Assembly: GCF_003344045.1 (NCBI RefSeq)
Contig: NZ_QFWX01000006.1
Location: forward strand, 186,001 to 250,000
DNA from: Marinobacter vulgaris
GTDB lineage: Bacteria; Pseudomonadota; Gammaproteobacteria; Pseudomonadales; Oleiphilaceae
Length of the DNA: 64,000 nt
Direction: 5' to 3'
Shown here: positions 30,049-38,414 of the stretch, piece by piece
Numbering within the stretch: position 1 is the first letter of the stretch
Layout of the letters: every line of letters begins with the position of its first letter
Notes under the pieces: generated by a model
Database searches by the model: none
The model's input: only the letters and a program-made list of their open reading frames with translations
Told to the model about the DNA's origin: nothing
Program-made: the position numbers and the translations under genes

Positions 30049-31128
30049 TCAGGCGTCCGGAGCCTCTGGCTCCGCCTCCTTCACCATCTCGATGAGCTGG
30101 TCCAGAATCGCTTGTCCCCGTTTGCCTGCAATACGGGCATAGGTTTCACGGACCGGAAGACTCGCTTCGCGGAAGCGCTCACGCTGTTGTTCTGTGAGCT
30201 CGATAATTTGAACGTTGCTGTTTTGCCGAATGGTCTCGAGACGGCTGGCATTGAGTTCTGCCTGTACGTTGTAGGCAAGCGGTGCCACTTCGTCCAGCGC
30301 ATTTTCCAGCCACAGCTTCTGGTCACCGGGAAGGGCGTCAAACCACGCCTTGTTGGAAACCACAGAGGTCACAAACTGGGCTGGCCTTGCGAATGTCATG
30401 GTGCTCTGGACTTCGTAAAACCCCATCTCCTCAATGGCAAAAACCGGGTTGGCCTGGCCGTCAATTCGGCGTAACTGGAGATCGCTGTAGACCTGGGAGA
30501 AGGGCGCCGGGGTGGGGGTTGCTCCGTAGGCCTTGTAGGCCTCAGCCGCGATCTGTGACGTCATGGTGCGGAACGCGAGCCCCTCGAAATCGGCGGGTGT
30601 TTTGAGGGGCCTGTTTGCGGTCCAGACCATCCAGCCTTCGGGGACGAAAGCGAGCAGCTTGAGATCCTGCTCTGCATAGGGCTCGCTGAACTGCTGCACC
30701 AGGGCGTCGCTTGCCAGAATGTCCCGGTTTACGGTCTCGTCGTCTGACAGCAGGTAGTGGAGGGTGAACACTCCGGTTTCCGGGATCACGTCCGCCAGAT
30801 GACCGGGAGAAGCGAAGGCCAGATGAACGGAGCCCTCCCGGGCCAGGTCGGTCAACTGGATGGATGTTCCGATCGAGCCATAGGGGAAAATGTCGATCAG
30901 GATATTGCCGTCGGAAATTTCTTCGATACGCTCTTTCAGCTCCAGTGCGTACTGGTGCTGGACACTGCCCTCGATTTCTTCCAGGGCGAACCGCCAGGTG
31001 ACAGGGTAGCTGGGCTTTTCACTTTCATTGCCGCTGGTTGTGGTTGGGGACGGGCTGTCTGAACAGCCTGCCAATAGCAGAATGACCATTGCAAACAAGG
31101 GGGTTCGCCAATGGCAAAGTCTTTGCAT
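30049..31128 (-). CDS. DctP-family TRAP substrate-binding lipoprotein
   Basis: The 359-residue protein has a lipoprotein signal (FAMVILLLAGCSDS) and the DctP fold of TRAP-type substrate-binding proteins: EIEGSVQHQYALELKERIEEISDGNILIDIFPYGSIG, the RTMTSQIAAEAYKAYGATPTPAPFSQVYSDLQLRRIDGQANP segment that contains the family's Arg for carboxylate binding, and the C-terminal helical tail. The substrate is probably an organic acid. No TRAP membrane genes (dctQM) lie beside it, so its partner permease must be elsewhere or it may serve another function. The ATG at 31128 follows ACAGGAA; upstream frame extension is not supported. Confidence 0.82.
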   Translation of the reverse strand: MQRLCHWRTPLFAMVILLLAGCSDSPSPTTTSGNESEKPSYPVTWRFALEEIEGSVQHQYALELKERIEEISDGNILIDIFPYGSIGTSIQLTDLAREGSVHLAFASPGHLADVIPETGVFTLHYLLSDDETVNRDILASDALVQQFSEPYAEQDLKLLAFVPEGWMVWTANRPLKTPADFEGLAFRTMTSQIAAEAYKAYGATPTPAPFSQVYSDLQLRRIDGQANPVFAIEEMGFYEVQSTMTFARPAQFVTSVVSNKAWFDALPGDQKLWLENALDEVAPLAYNVQAELNASRLETIRQNSNVQIIELTEQQRERFREASLPVRETYARIAGKRGQAILDQLIEMVKEAEPEAPDA

Positions 31129-31217
31129 TTCCTGTCTCCGGGCATTGTTAACGGGTCCTCGGGTGAAAGGTACCATAATACGCCGGCACAATGGTCGTTC
31201 CTGCCCAGCAACGCCAT

Positions 31218-31243
31218 CAAAAAGGCCCCGCAAAAGCGGGGCC
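31218..31243 (-). terminator. Rho-independent terminator
   Basis: An eight-base GC stem (GGCCCCGC/GCGGGGCC, 31224-31231 and 31236-31243) with AAAA loop is followed on the minus strand by TTTTT. It terminates the small gene at 31269-31475. Confidence 0.85.
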
Positions 31244-31268
31244 GGACGACACGATAGCGGGGCGTCTT

Positions 31269-31475
31269 TTACATCAGCGCATCAACGCGGTTCCTTACTT
31301 GCGGCTCGCTGTTGTAGGCAGTTGCAATTGAGTTGTAGGTCGGAATATCCATCCCGGCATCCTCAATCACGCCTACCATCTCATCATTAGCTTCCATCTG
31401 CAGTTCCTGGGCGAGTGCCGGGCCGGCGGCTAGCAGGGACAGTGATGCGGTCAATGATACGAGAAGCTTGTTCAT
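31269..31475 (-). CDS. Small periplasmic protein of unknown function
   Basis: A 68-residue protein with a cleavable signal peptide (LLVSLTASLSLLAAGPALAQ, cut after ALA), leaving a mature chain of about 46 acidic residues with the segment DEMVGVIEDAGMDIPTYNSIATAY. It resembles the C-terminal part of DUF4168 proteins. Ribosome-binding site AAGGAGA lies upstream of the ATG and a terminator follows, so it is a self-contained gene. Confidence 0.75.
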   Translation of the reverse strand: MNKLLVSLTASLSLLAAGPALAQELQMEANDEMVGVIEDAGMDIPTYNSIATAYNSEPQVRNRVDALM

Positions 31476-31723
31476 AACTGTCTCCTTGTGCTTTTATTGA
31501 ATCGCCTGCGATTTCTGCAAACAATCTGTCGAACCTGAATCTGATGTTCACCGGATTCGCACTTACAAATACTATGCGTCAAACCTGTGCCAGCTTTTAT
31601 TAAGGTTGTTAAGTCTCTTAATATCAATAACCTAAATAAAAACGAAGGTTAGCAGTACGTTATGTCTATTGTGGCAAAATGACACATGTGGCACAGATGT
31701 GTGACACTTTGTCGGAGTTGTTT

Positions 31724-31997
31724 ATGAAACGGTCCATGCTGAACGCGCGCTGAACGCGCGGGAAATGCTCCGCTCGCTGCGCCTGACCCTCGTGCTGCGT
31801 ATTGTCGTTCCCCTGATGGTGTTCAGCGGTGTCGCTATCTACCTGGGGCCGGGCGCCGTCGAGAAAACCTGAACTATCGCCTGAGAGAGGATCTTGAACT
31901 GGTGGCCCGCGCGGACAGTGCCGAGCACGACGGACTATGGCAGTTGAGCGTGGATGACGACGGCCCGGCAATAGCGGGAGGCGGCTATGCGCAGTAA
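31724..31997 (+). pseudogene. Sensor histidine kinase remnant
   Basis: Fragments of a membrane sensor kinase are visible in two frames. The N-terminus MKRSMLNAR is cut by a stop, but an 11-bp tandem duplication (31739-31749 and 31750-31760) explains it: removing one copy restores a frame continuing into EMLRSLRLTLVLRIVVPLM. A second break at 31870 (EKT-stop) is repaired by one extra A in the A run at 31864-31867, giving KNLNYRLREDLELVARA. After this comes DSAEHDGLWQLSVDDDGPAI, a match to the G1 box of the ATPase domain, but HAMP, HisKA and the rest are deleted. The remnant ends at 31997, overlapping the start of the response regulator by 11 bases, the usual operon arrangement. Confidence 0.75.
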
Positions 31998-32529
31998 TCC
32001 ATCCTCGATCCTGCTGGTGGAGGACGATGCCAGTTTGCGAGCATTGCTGGCTGAAGAGCTTGAGGTGGATGGCTACCGGGTAAGCTGTGCCGGCACCGCT
32101 GATGAAGGTAGCAGGCTCGCCCTGGACACCGGCCCTGACCTGATTGTCTCCGATCTCCGGCTTCCGGACGGCGACGGGCTGTCGATACTCCGGCAACTGC
32201 AGGCGGAGGGCAGGTCGGTGCCCTTTGTCATTATCACCGCCTTTGGCACGGTTGATCAGGCAGTGGAGGCCCTCAAGGCCGGTGCCGATGATTTTCTCAC
32301 CAAACCCCTGTCCACTGATCACCTGCGATTAAAGGTCAGGCGTTTGCTGGCCCATGCGGCCATTACCAGCGAACTGGCCCGCTACCAATCACCGAGCGCC
32401 GAAGACGCCTCATTGGGCCTGGTGGGTGACGTGGAGGGCAACAAGCGGCGGGCCGCACAGATCCTGGGGGTTAATCGCCGGACCCTTTATCGCTGGCTCG
32501 ACAGCGAAAAGGATCAGGCCAATGACTAA
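31987..32529 (+). CDS. Response regulator, receiver plus Fis helix-turn-helix
   Basis: The 180-residue protein has a receiver (acidic pair in VEDDAS, phospho-Asp in LIVSDLRLPDGDG, Lys in FLTKP) and a C-terminal Fis-type helix-turn-helix (EGNKRRAAQILGVNRRTLYRWL). The receiver and the linker LRLKVRRLLAHAAITSELARY look like an NtrC-type regulator, whose AAA+ sigma-54 domain is absent here. Either it belongs to the naturally short ActR/RegA-like class or it arose by in-frame deletion. The adjacent kinase is a pseudogene, which favours decay. The frame is intact, so the protein may still be made. Confidence 0.8.
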   Translation: MRSNPSSILLVEDDASLRALLAEELEVDGYRVSCAGTADEGSRLALDTGPDLIVSDLRLPDGDGLSILRQLQAEGRSVPFVIITAFGTVDQAVEALKAGADDFLTKPLSTDHLRLKVRRLLAHAAITSELARYQSPSAEDASLGLVGDVEGNKRRAAQILGVNRRTLYRWLDSEKDQAND

Positions 32530-33427
32530 TCAGAAGCAGGCCATGCTCTATGGTCTTGGCACGGTGCTGCTCTGGTCGACGGTCGCCACGGCTTTCAAGC
32601 TTTCGTTGCGGGAGCTTGCCCCGATACAGATGCTGGTTATTGCCTGTTCGGCTTCGGTGCTGGTTATGGCACTGGTACTTCTGGTCCAGCGTCGCTGGCA
32701 CCTGGTTTTCCAGCTGAGTGGGCGCCAGTACCTGCAGTCAATCGGCATGGGCCTGATCAATCCCTGCCTTTACTACTTCCTGCTGTTCGGTGCCTTTGAC
32801 CGGCTTCCCGCCCAGGAGGCGCAGCCGCTGAACTATACCTGGGCACTGGTGCTGGCGTATCTCTCGGTGCCCTTTCTGGGGCAGCGTCTGAAACGTGCGG
32901 ATATTATTGCCGGGCTGGTGTGTTACAGCGGTGTCGTCGTCATTGCGACCCGTGGTGACGTCCTCTCCCTCACGTTCTCGGACCCACTCGGGGTGGCCTA
33001 TGCCATTGGCAGTACCCTGGTGTGGGCGTCCTATTGGATTATTGCTACACGGGACACCCGGGATCCGGTGGTGGGGCTGTTTCTGAATTTCCTGTTTGGT
33101 CTGCCGGTGATTGTGGTGATCTGTGCCATGACCTCGGGTTTCGACGTCAGCCCGGGCACCGGGCTGACCGCCGCCATCTATGTGGGGGTGTTCGAGATGG
33201 GGGTCGCCTTTGTGCTCTGGTCCTATGCCATGAAAAAGGCGGAAAACACCTCCCGGGTGAGCAACCTGATTTTTATCTCGCCGTTTCTGTCCCTGGTCTT
33301 TATTTATTTTATCCTTGGCGAAACAATCCTGCCGTCCACTTACATAGGCCTGGTGCTGATTGTCGCGGGCCTGTGGATCCAGCAACGCAAAGCCCGGGAA
33401 AAAATGGTGAGGGCATCGTCGGCATGA
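32522..33427 (+). CDS. EamA/DMT family transporter
   Basis: A 301-residue protein with ten predicted transmembrane helices in two EamA repeats ([19 protein letters not shown] and the later [21 protein letters not shown]). Substrate is not indicated; family members export metabolites. The ATG overlaps the response-regulator stop by eight bases, and the 3' end overlaps the next gene by four, so it is translationally coupled to both. The upstream frame extension to 32354 runs through the regulator gene and is a shadow. Confidence 0.85.
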   Translation: MTNQKQAMLYGLGTVLLWSTVATAFKLSLRELAPIQMLVIACSASVLVMALVLLVQRRWHLVFQLSGRQYLQSIGMGLINPCLYYFLLFGAFDRLPAQEAQPLNYTWALVLAYLSVPFLGQRLKRADIIAGLVCYSGVVVIATRGDVLSLTFSDPLGVAYAIGSTLVWASYWIIATRDTRDPVVGLFLNFLFGLPVIVVICAMTSGFDVSPGTGLTAAIYVGVFEMGVAFVLWSYAMKKAENTSRVSNLIFISPFLSLVFIYFILGETILPSTYIGLVLIVAGLWIQQRKAREKMVRASSA

Positions 33428-33714
33428 GCCAGTGGTTTATCTACATGGTGCGGACAGCCCGAGGGGCTCTGTATACGGGGATCACAACGGATGTTGCGCG
33501 CCGATTTACCGAGCATCAGGCAGGCGCACCGAAAGGGGCCCGCAGCCTCCGGGGCAAGGGGCCCCTGGAGTTGGCATTTGCTGCCGAAGCCAGGGACAGG
33601 GCTGCTGCTTCGAAGCTGGAGTGGCAACTCAAACAGTGGCCGCGCAAGCGTAAGGAGGCGTTGATTCGCGGGGAGGTAACGCTTCCCGATATCACTGGCC
33701 GACTCAATGAGTGA
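33424..33714 (+). CDS. GIY-YIG nuclease family protein (UPF0213 type)
   Basis: The 96-residue protein has the GIY-YIG core: [30 protein letters not shown] and a C-terminal [18 protein letters not shown], as in the YhbQ/UPF0213 group. The catalytic Arg (in RRFTEHQ) and the later Glu (SKLEWQLK) are visible. Bacterial members are thought to act on DNA ends or repair intermediates. The ATG overlaps the EamA stop by four bases. Confidence 0.9.
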   Translation: MSQWFIYMVRTARGALYTGITTDVARRFTEHQAGAPKGARSLRGKGPLELAFAAEARDRAAASKLEWQLKQWPRKRKEALIRGEVTLPDITGRLNE

Positions 33715-33715
33715 T

Positions 33716-34609
33716 TCAGGGTCTCAGATGCTGGCGAATAAACGCACCTGCGGTGTTCAACGCCCCGGTTGCCCGCGCCAGCTGCCCCGCATGCACCTGG
33801 AAAACGTGCCAGAGACTGTTATAGATTTCCAGCCGGGTATCGACGCTGTCCCGGTTGGCGGCATCAGCCAGTCGCCGTGCGTCGTTCAGCAGGATTTCCT
33901 GGCTGCCCGCCTGGATCAGCAGCGGCGGCAGGCCGGACAGATCCCCGAAAACGGGAGAAATGTAAGGGTTGGCAACCGGCTCATTGGCGCAGTAAAGCCG
34001 CGCCGCCTTGTCTATCCACGGTCTTTGCAGCACCGGTTCGTATTCCGGTGAATAAAGTCGGGTATTGGAGAGGTCGGTCCAGGGAGACATGACCATCAGC
34101 GACGAGGGCAGGGGAAACCCCTTGTCCCGCAGGCGCATGGCCAGTGCGATAGCCAGCCCCCCGCCGGCGGAGTCGCCCGCAAGGCTCAGTGACGTTGGCG
34201 TATGTCCCTCTTCAAGCAGGGCGAGAAAAACGGTTTCTGCATCATCCAGTGCTGCCGGGTAAGGGTTTTCGGGAGCAAGGCGGTAGTCCGGAACAATCAC
34301 CATGGCACCGCTGGCTCTGGCCAGATGACCGGTAATCCCCCGGTGGGTCCGTGGGGAGCCAATGATATAGCCGCCGCCGTGAAAATACAGCACGACACCG
34401 TCCGGGTTGTCACCGTGGCAAACCCTTGTCATGGCCAGGCCCTCTGCCTCGATGTCTTCAAAGCGGGTGCCACGGGGCGGGACAGAGGTCAGGTAGGCTT
34501 TACTGATCAGGCGACGCTGAAGTCTGACCGGGACGGAGGGATGCAGCAGCGGCCGGACCAGTCGGGTCATGGTCTGGCGCAGTCCGCTTTCCAGTACGGC
34601 TTGTATCAT
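33716..34609 (-). CDS. Alpha/beta hydrolase, hormone-sensitive lipase family
   Basis: A 297-residue esterase with the HSL/bacterial-lipase group IV motifs: the oxyanion-hole LYFHGGGYIIGS, the nucleophile elbow LAGDSAGGGLAIALA and a C-terminal His in WHVFQVHAG, with an Asp in the GSQEILLNDA region. It hydrolyses acyl esters or glycerides. It is convergent with the GIY-YIG gene (one base apart) and divergent from another hydrolase. Confidence 0.88.
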   Translation of the reverse strand: MIQAVLESGLRQTMTRLVRPLLHPSVPVRLQRRLISKAYLTSVPPRGTRFEDIEAEGLAMTRVCHGDNPDGVVLYFHGGGYIIGSPRTHRGITGHLARASGAMVIVPDYRLAPENPYPAALDDAETVFLALLEEGHTPTSLSLAGDSAGGGLAIALAMRLRDKGFPLPSSLMVMSPWTDLSNTRLYSPEYEPVLQRPWIDKAARLYCANEPVANPYISPVFGDLSGLPPLLIQAGSQEILLNDARRLADAANRDSVDTRLEIYNSLWHVFQVHAGQLARATGALNTAGAFIRQHLRP

Positions 34610-34732
34610 GGTTCACTCCGGTAACACCGCTTTAACCCCTATAAGGCCATCTGGTGTGCTAATCTTACGGCCAAGCTCCCGGCGGGCACCTTGCCACTTC
34701 TGTACCCATTGATAACAGGCGTTTAACTCTAC

Positions 34733-35770
34733 GTGTACTGGAAAACAGATTCCATAGAAATCCCCAACTGGAACAGGGCGTCGCTGCTGGAAAGGCTGGA
34801 GCCATTCGATCCGCAACGCCGGGGGGCGCTGGACGAGGACATGGTTGCCTATTGCCGATTCTACGGGCTGGACCTTTGGGTGGAGCACCCGGCTGTTTGC
34901 TATCATCAGGGTTATGTCATGGCAGATCGACACCAGGTGATGGTGCACTATTTCCAGTTACCGGAAAATGATCAGCCCCGTGGCACGGTGTTCATCCTGC
35001 ACGGCTACTTCGACCACGTGGGCCTGTACAGCCAGTTGATTGACCGTTGCCTCGGGGCAGGGTTCAATGTTCTGGCCTATGACCAGCCGGGTCACGGGCT
35101 GTCCAGTGGAACGCCGGCAGCAATTGGCAGTTTTCTGGAGTATCAGGCGGTGCTCACAGACGTAATGGCCAACGTCAGAGACAAGGTGGAGGCACCCTGG
35201 TACGCCGTGGGGCAGAGTACCGGTGGGGGCATCCTGATTGATTACCTGCTGACCAACCACCATACTCCGGAAACGTCCGACTTCCGCCGCGTTGTGCTGC
35301 TTGCGCCCCTGATACGCCCCGCGGGCTGGCTGGGGGCAAAAGTACTGCACAGCATGGTCAAACCGTTTGTGTCTCGGTGGGCCCGGGTGTTCGGTGCCAA
35401 TAGTGGAAACTCGCGTTTTCTGACCTTCCTGAAAGAACATGATCCGCTCCAGGCGAGGGCCGTCCACGTGGACTGGGTGTCGGCGCTGAGGCGGTGGGTG
35501 CCCCATATCGAGTCCGCTCGCCCGGTGGATTTTCCGGTCACAGTGGTGCAGGGTGAGAAAGATCTGACCGTCGACTGGCAGCACAATTTGCGAATCATCC
35601 GTAATAAATTTGCCGCCGTTGAGGAACTCAGAATACCGAACGGTCGTCATCATCTGGTAAACGAAGCCCAGGACTTGCAGGCAACGGTGTTCAACGCAAT
35701 CGTTGATACCTTTAAAAACGACCAGGGCGGGGCTCTGTCAGAGGCCCGTCAGGGAAAAGCAGTGCGGTAA
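34733..35770 (+). CDS. Alpha/beta hydrolase, lysophospholipase-like
   Basis: A 345-residue hydrolase with the serine hydrolase signature TVFILHGYFDHVGLYSQL (oxyanion region), YDQPGHGLSSGTPAAIG, and the nucleophile elbow AVGQSTGGGILIDYLL. The C-terminal part carries VVQGEKDLTVDW (Asp) and NGRHHLVNE (His). It resembles monoacylglycerol lipase or lysophospholipase PldB. The start is a GTG with no strong ribosome-binding site, so the exact start is uncertain. A tail of Gly, Ala and Arg residues follows the catalytic domain. Confidence 0.82.
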   Translation: MYWKTDSIEIPNWNRASLLERLEPFDPQRRGALDEDMVAYCRFYGLDLWVEHPAVCYHQGYVMADRHQVMVHYFQLPENDQPRGTVFILHGYFDHVGLYSQLIDRCLGAGFNVLAYDQPGHGLSSGTPAAIGSFLEYQAVLTDVMANVRDKVEAPWYAVGQSTGGGILIDYLLTNHHTPETSDFRRVVLLAPLIRPAGWLGAKVLHSMVKPFVSRWARVFGANSGNSRFLTFLKEHDPLQARAVHVDWVSALRRWVPHIESARPVDFPVTVVQGEKDLTVDWQHNLRIIRNKFAAVEELRIPNGRHHLVNEAQDLQATVFNAIVDTFKNDQGGALSEARQGKAVR

Positions 35771-35814
35771 CTTGCCGTAGAAAGTCATACCGTGGAAAGA
35801 CTCTGGAGAATATC

Positions 35815-36471
35815 GTGAAAAAAACAATTGTTGCTTTTGCTGTCGCCACTATTGGTTTGGGCGGCTGTATGACATATGACCCCTACACAGGGGAAGAGAA
35901 AACCTCGAGTGCAACCAAAGGCAGTATTATTGGTGCACTTGGTGGCGCCGCCGTTGGTGCCGCCACCTCCAGCAGCAGTGACCGTGGCAAGGGCGCTTTG
36001 ATCGGCGCGGCATCCGGCGCAGCCGTGGGCGGTGGTATTGGCTACTACATGGACAGGCAGGAAGCTGAGCTGCGTCGCAAACTTGAAGGCTCCGGGGTTC
36101 GCGTGGTGCGTAATGGCGACGAGATTGAACTGGTCATGCCCGGCAATATCACCTTTGACGTGGACCAGTCCACCATCAAGCCCTCGTTCAGCGATACGCT
36201 GGAGTCTGTGGCGCTGGTGCTGAAAGAATACGACAAGACCATAGTGCAGATCGAAGGCCACACTGACAGCACCGGCTCCCGGGACTACAACCAGTTACTG
36301 AGCGAGCGTCGTGCCAGTTCAGTGCGGGACTTCCTGCTGAACCAGGGTATTGAACCCAAGCGCACCCGTGCCGTTGGCTATGGCCCACGCTATCCGGTGG
36401 CTTCCAACGATACTGCCTCCGGCCGCGAACAGAATCGTCGCGTTGAGCTGACACTGGTTCCGATGCAGTAA
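35815..36471 (+). CDS. OmpA-family outer membrane lipoprotein (YiaD-like)
   Basis: A 218-residue lipoprotein with signal peptide ending LGGC, a glycine-zipper region (KGSIIGALGGAAVGAATSSSSDRGKGALIGAASGAAVGGGIGYYMDRQE), and a C-terminal OmpA peptidoglycan-binding domain (NITFDVDQSTIKPSF, IVQIEGHTDSTGSRDYNQLLSERRASSVRDFL, GYGPRYPVASNDTASGREQNRRVEL). The conserved Asp and Arg in the last segment are the peptidoglycan contact residues. It links the outer membrane to the cell wall. Start is GTG with GGAG eight bases before. A strong bidirectional terminator follows. Confidence 0.92.
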   Translation: MKKTIVAFAVATIGLGGCMTYDPYTGEEKTSSATKGSIIGALGGAAVGAATSSSSDRGKGALIGAASGAAVGGGIGYYMDRQEAELRRKLEGSGVRVVRNGDEIELVMPGNITFDVDQSTIKPSFSDTLESVALVLKEYDKTIVQIEGHTDSTGSRDYNQLLSERRASSVRDFLLNQGIEPKRTRAVGYGPRYPVASNDTASGREQNRRVELTLVPMQ

Positions 36472-36473
36472 CA

Positions 36474-36512
36474 AAAAGCCCGGTATCGCGCTGCTCGCGA
36501 TACCGGGCTTTT
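36474..36512 (+). terminator. Bidirectional Rho-independent terminator
   Basis: A 14-base perfect stem (36477-36490 and 36496-36509, AGCCCGGTATCGCG) with a run of A before and T after. It ends the OmpA-family gene and could also act on transcripts from the opposite strand. Confidence 0.9.
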
Positions 36513-36573
36513 CACTGCCTTACAGGCGTTTATCGGGTTACTTTTCACTGCCTTACAGGCGTTTATCGGGTTA
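36508..36573. repeat. 33-bp exact tandem duplication
   Basis: Two identical copies of a 33-bp unit (36508-36540, 36541-36573). The second copy ends exactly at the TAA stop of the coiled-coil gene and the first overlaps the terminator T run. The unit begins CTTTTCACTGCC; the sequence after copy 2 (CTTTTTGCTGCC) resembles its beginning. Confidence 0.9.
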
Positions 36574-36855
36574 CTTTTTGCTGCCTGGCAGCCAACCTTC
36601 AATCCTTTCCTTAAGATCCTTCAGGTGCTCTTCCCCTGAATCCCGGACTTCAGACATCTTTTTGCGCGCTTCATTGACGTTGTCTTCCAGTTCCTGAATG
36701 CGCTGGGAGAAGTCTTTCTGGATTTCGGCTTCCGCCTGCTCATCTTCGGCTTTTGCCTTTTTCTCTTCAGCGTCAGCCTGCAGCTTCTCGATCTGTTTGC
36801 TCCAGTATTCGGTCTGGGTTTCCAGTTTCTTCTGCAGTGATTCCTTCAGTGACAT
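36571..36855 (-). CDS. Hypothetical coiled-coil protein
   Basis: A 94-residue, highly charged, almost fully helical protein (KLETQTEYWSKQIEKLQADAEEKKAKAEDEQ) ending WLPGSKK. The heptad-like pattern suggests one coiled coil. No signal peptide is present, so it should be cytoplasmic. It resembles small stress proteins of marine gammaproteobacteria, but I do not recognise a named family. GGAG lies seven bases before the ATG. Its stop codon sits at the edge of the tandem duplication. Confidence 0.75.
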   Translation of the reverse strand: MSLKESLQKKLETQTEYWSKQIEKLQADAEEKKAKAEDEQAEAEIQKDFSQRIQELEDNVNEARKKMSEVRDSGEEHLKDLKERIEGWLPGSKK

Positions 36856-36945
36856 AGCATGCTCCTTGAGTCGATGAGTAAAGCATTTTAAAAGCTTACA
36901 CCTCTATCATGGTTGCACCTGATGACATCTCAAGGTCCGAACGCT

Positions 36946-36979
36946 AAAAAAAGCCGGAGCCTGCTGGCCGGCCCCGGCT
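36946..36979 (-). terminator. Rho-independent terminator after serA
   Basis: A ten-base stem AGCCGGGGCC/GGCTCCGGCT with an eight-base loop is followed on the minus strand by seven T residues (36952-36946). It lies just after the serA stop. Confidence 0.9.
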
Positions 36980-37004
36980 ATCATTATTCCTGAAGCGGTC
37001 AGAA

Positions 37005-38234
37005 TCAGAACAGCACACGGCAGCGGATGGTGCCTTTCACTTTCAACAGCTTTTCCAGTGCCAGCTCGCCGTATTCCTTGTCGACGTCGATCACCACATA
37101 GCCAATATTTTCCGTGGTCTGCAGGTACTGGCCACAGATGTTGATGCCGTTCTCCGAGAACACCTGGTTGATTTCCGACATCACGCCCGGCACGTTTTCG
37201 TGGATATGCAGCAGGCGATGCTGATTCGGGTGCGAGGGCAGGGCCACTTCCGGGAAATTCACGGACGACACCGAGGTGCCGTTGTCGCTGTACATGGCCA
37301 GCTTTTCCGCCACTTCGCGACCAATATTTTCCTGGGCCTCGATGGTGGAGCCGCCAACATGCGGCGTCAGGATCACGTTATCGAACTCCCGCAGCGGGGA
37401 AATGAACTCCTCGTCGTTGGACTTGGGCTCAACCGGGAAAACGTCTATCGCGGCGCCGAGGAGCTTGCCGCTGCGCAGTGCATCCGCCAGGGCGTCAATG
37501 TCCACCACAGTTCCCCGGGAGGCGTTCATCAGGATGCTGCCCGGTTTCATCTGGGCAAACTGCTCGGCTTTGAACATGTACTTGGTGGCGGGCGTTTCCG
37601 GCACGTGCAGGCTGACCACGTCGCAGGTGTTCAGCAGCTCCTGCAGTGTGCCGACCTGGGTGGCGTTGCCGATAGACAGTTTGGACACGACGTCGTAGTA
37701 GTACACATCCATTCCCAGGCCTTCTGCCAGAACACTGAACTGGGTGCCGATATTGCCATAGCCGATGATGCCCAGCTTCTTGCCGCGGATTTCATAGCTG
37801 TCCTTGGCCGACTTCAGCCATTCGCCGCGATGGGCCTTGGCGTTTTTCTCGGGCACGCCACGGAGCAAAAGAATTGCCTGGGCAAGAACCAGTTCGGCCA
37901 CGCTGCGCGTATTGGAGAAAGGCGCGTTGAAAACAGCGATGCCGCGGCGGGTTGCGGCCTGGAGGTCTACCTGGTTGGTGCCAATGCAGAAACAGCCCAC
38001 GGCCACCAGCTTCTGGGCGGCGCTGAACACCTTCTCGGTCAGCTGGGTACGGGAACGGATACCCACGAAATGAGCATCGGCGACTTTGTCGACCAGCTCG
38101 TCTTCGCCCAGAGAGTGAGTCAGGTACTCGATGTTCGTATAACCTGCGGCGTTGAGTGTATCAATGGCGGACTGGTGTACGCCTTCCAGCAGCAGGATGC
38201 GGATTTTGCTCTTTTCAAGAGACGTATTTGACAT
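37005..38234 (-). CDS. serA: D-3-phosphoglycerate dehydrogenase
   Basis: A 409-residue enzyme of the short, ACT-containing SerA type (E. coli SerA is 410). Visible parts are the substrate-binding GIRSRTQLT, the NAD-binding GIIGYGNIGTQFSVLAEGLG, the catalytic His in LTPHVGGSTIEAQENIG, and a C-terminal ACT domain (HIHENVPGVMSEINQVFSENGINICGQYLQT) that mediates serine feedback inhibition. It starts the serine pathway and, in this enzyme group, also reduces 2-ketoglutarate to D-2-hydroxyglutarate. The gene is divergent from a D-2-hydroxyglutarate dehydrogenase-like gene, an arrangement known in pseudomonads. Confidence 0.95.
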   Translation of the reverse strand: MSNTSLEKSKIRILLLEGVHQSAIDTLNAAGYTNIEYLTHSLGEDELVDKVADAHFVGIRSRTQLTEKVFSAAQKLVAVGCFCIGTNQVDLQAATRRGIAVFNAPFSNTRSVAELVLAQAILLLRGVPEKNAKAHRGEWLKSAKDSYEIRGKKLGIIGYGNIGTQFSVLAEGLGMDVYYYDVVSKLSIGNATQVGTLQELLNTCDVVSLHVPETPATKYMFKAEQFAQMKPGSILMNASRGTVVDIDALADALRSGKLLGAAIDVFPVEPKSNDEEFISPLREFDNVILTPHVGGSTIEAQENIGREVAEKLAMYSDNGTSVSSVNFPEVALPSHPNQHRLLHIHENVPGVMSEINQVFSENGINICGQYLQTTENIGYVVIDVDKEYGELALEKLLKVKGTIRCRVLF

Positions 38235-38414
38235 GGGCTTGCTTCCGAACCTTTCGTCACATGAAATGACCCGTGAGCGCCGCGGTTGGCGGGTAGGCTC
38301 ACAGAACAGGGGCGGTATGATACCATAAACGCAGACTTTCACAGCGCGCCGGGTTACCTGAATCAACTTCGTCTGCCGGCGCCCTGAATCACCCATAGTG
38401 AGATCGGATAATCC

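Noticed and set aside
31680..31720. Possible sigma-54 promoter (TGGCAC and a following TGTG) before the kinase remnant
   Set aside because: The -12 element lacks the GC required and the palindrome ACACATGTG-like sequence can be explained in other ways.
36390..36602. A minus-strand frame with a duplicated KSNPINACKAV peptide
   Set aside because: The peptide repeat is only the 33-bp tandem duplication read in a wrong frame, over the OmpA gene end and terminator.
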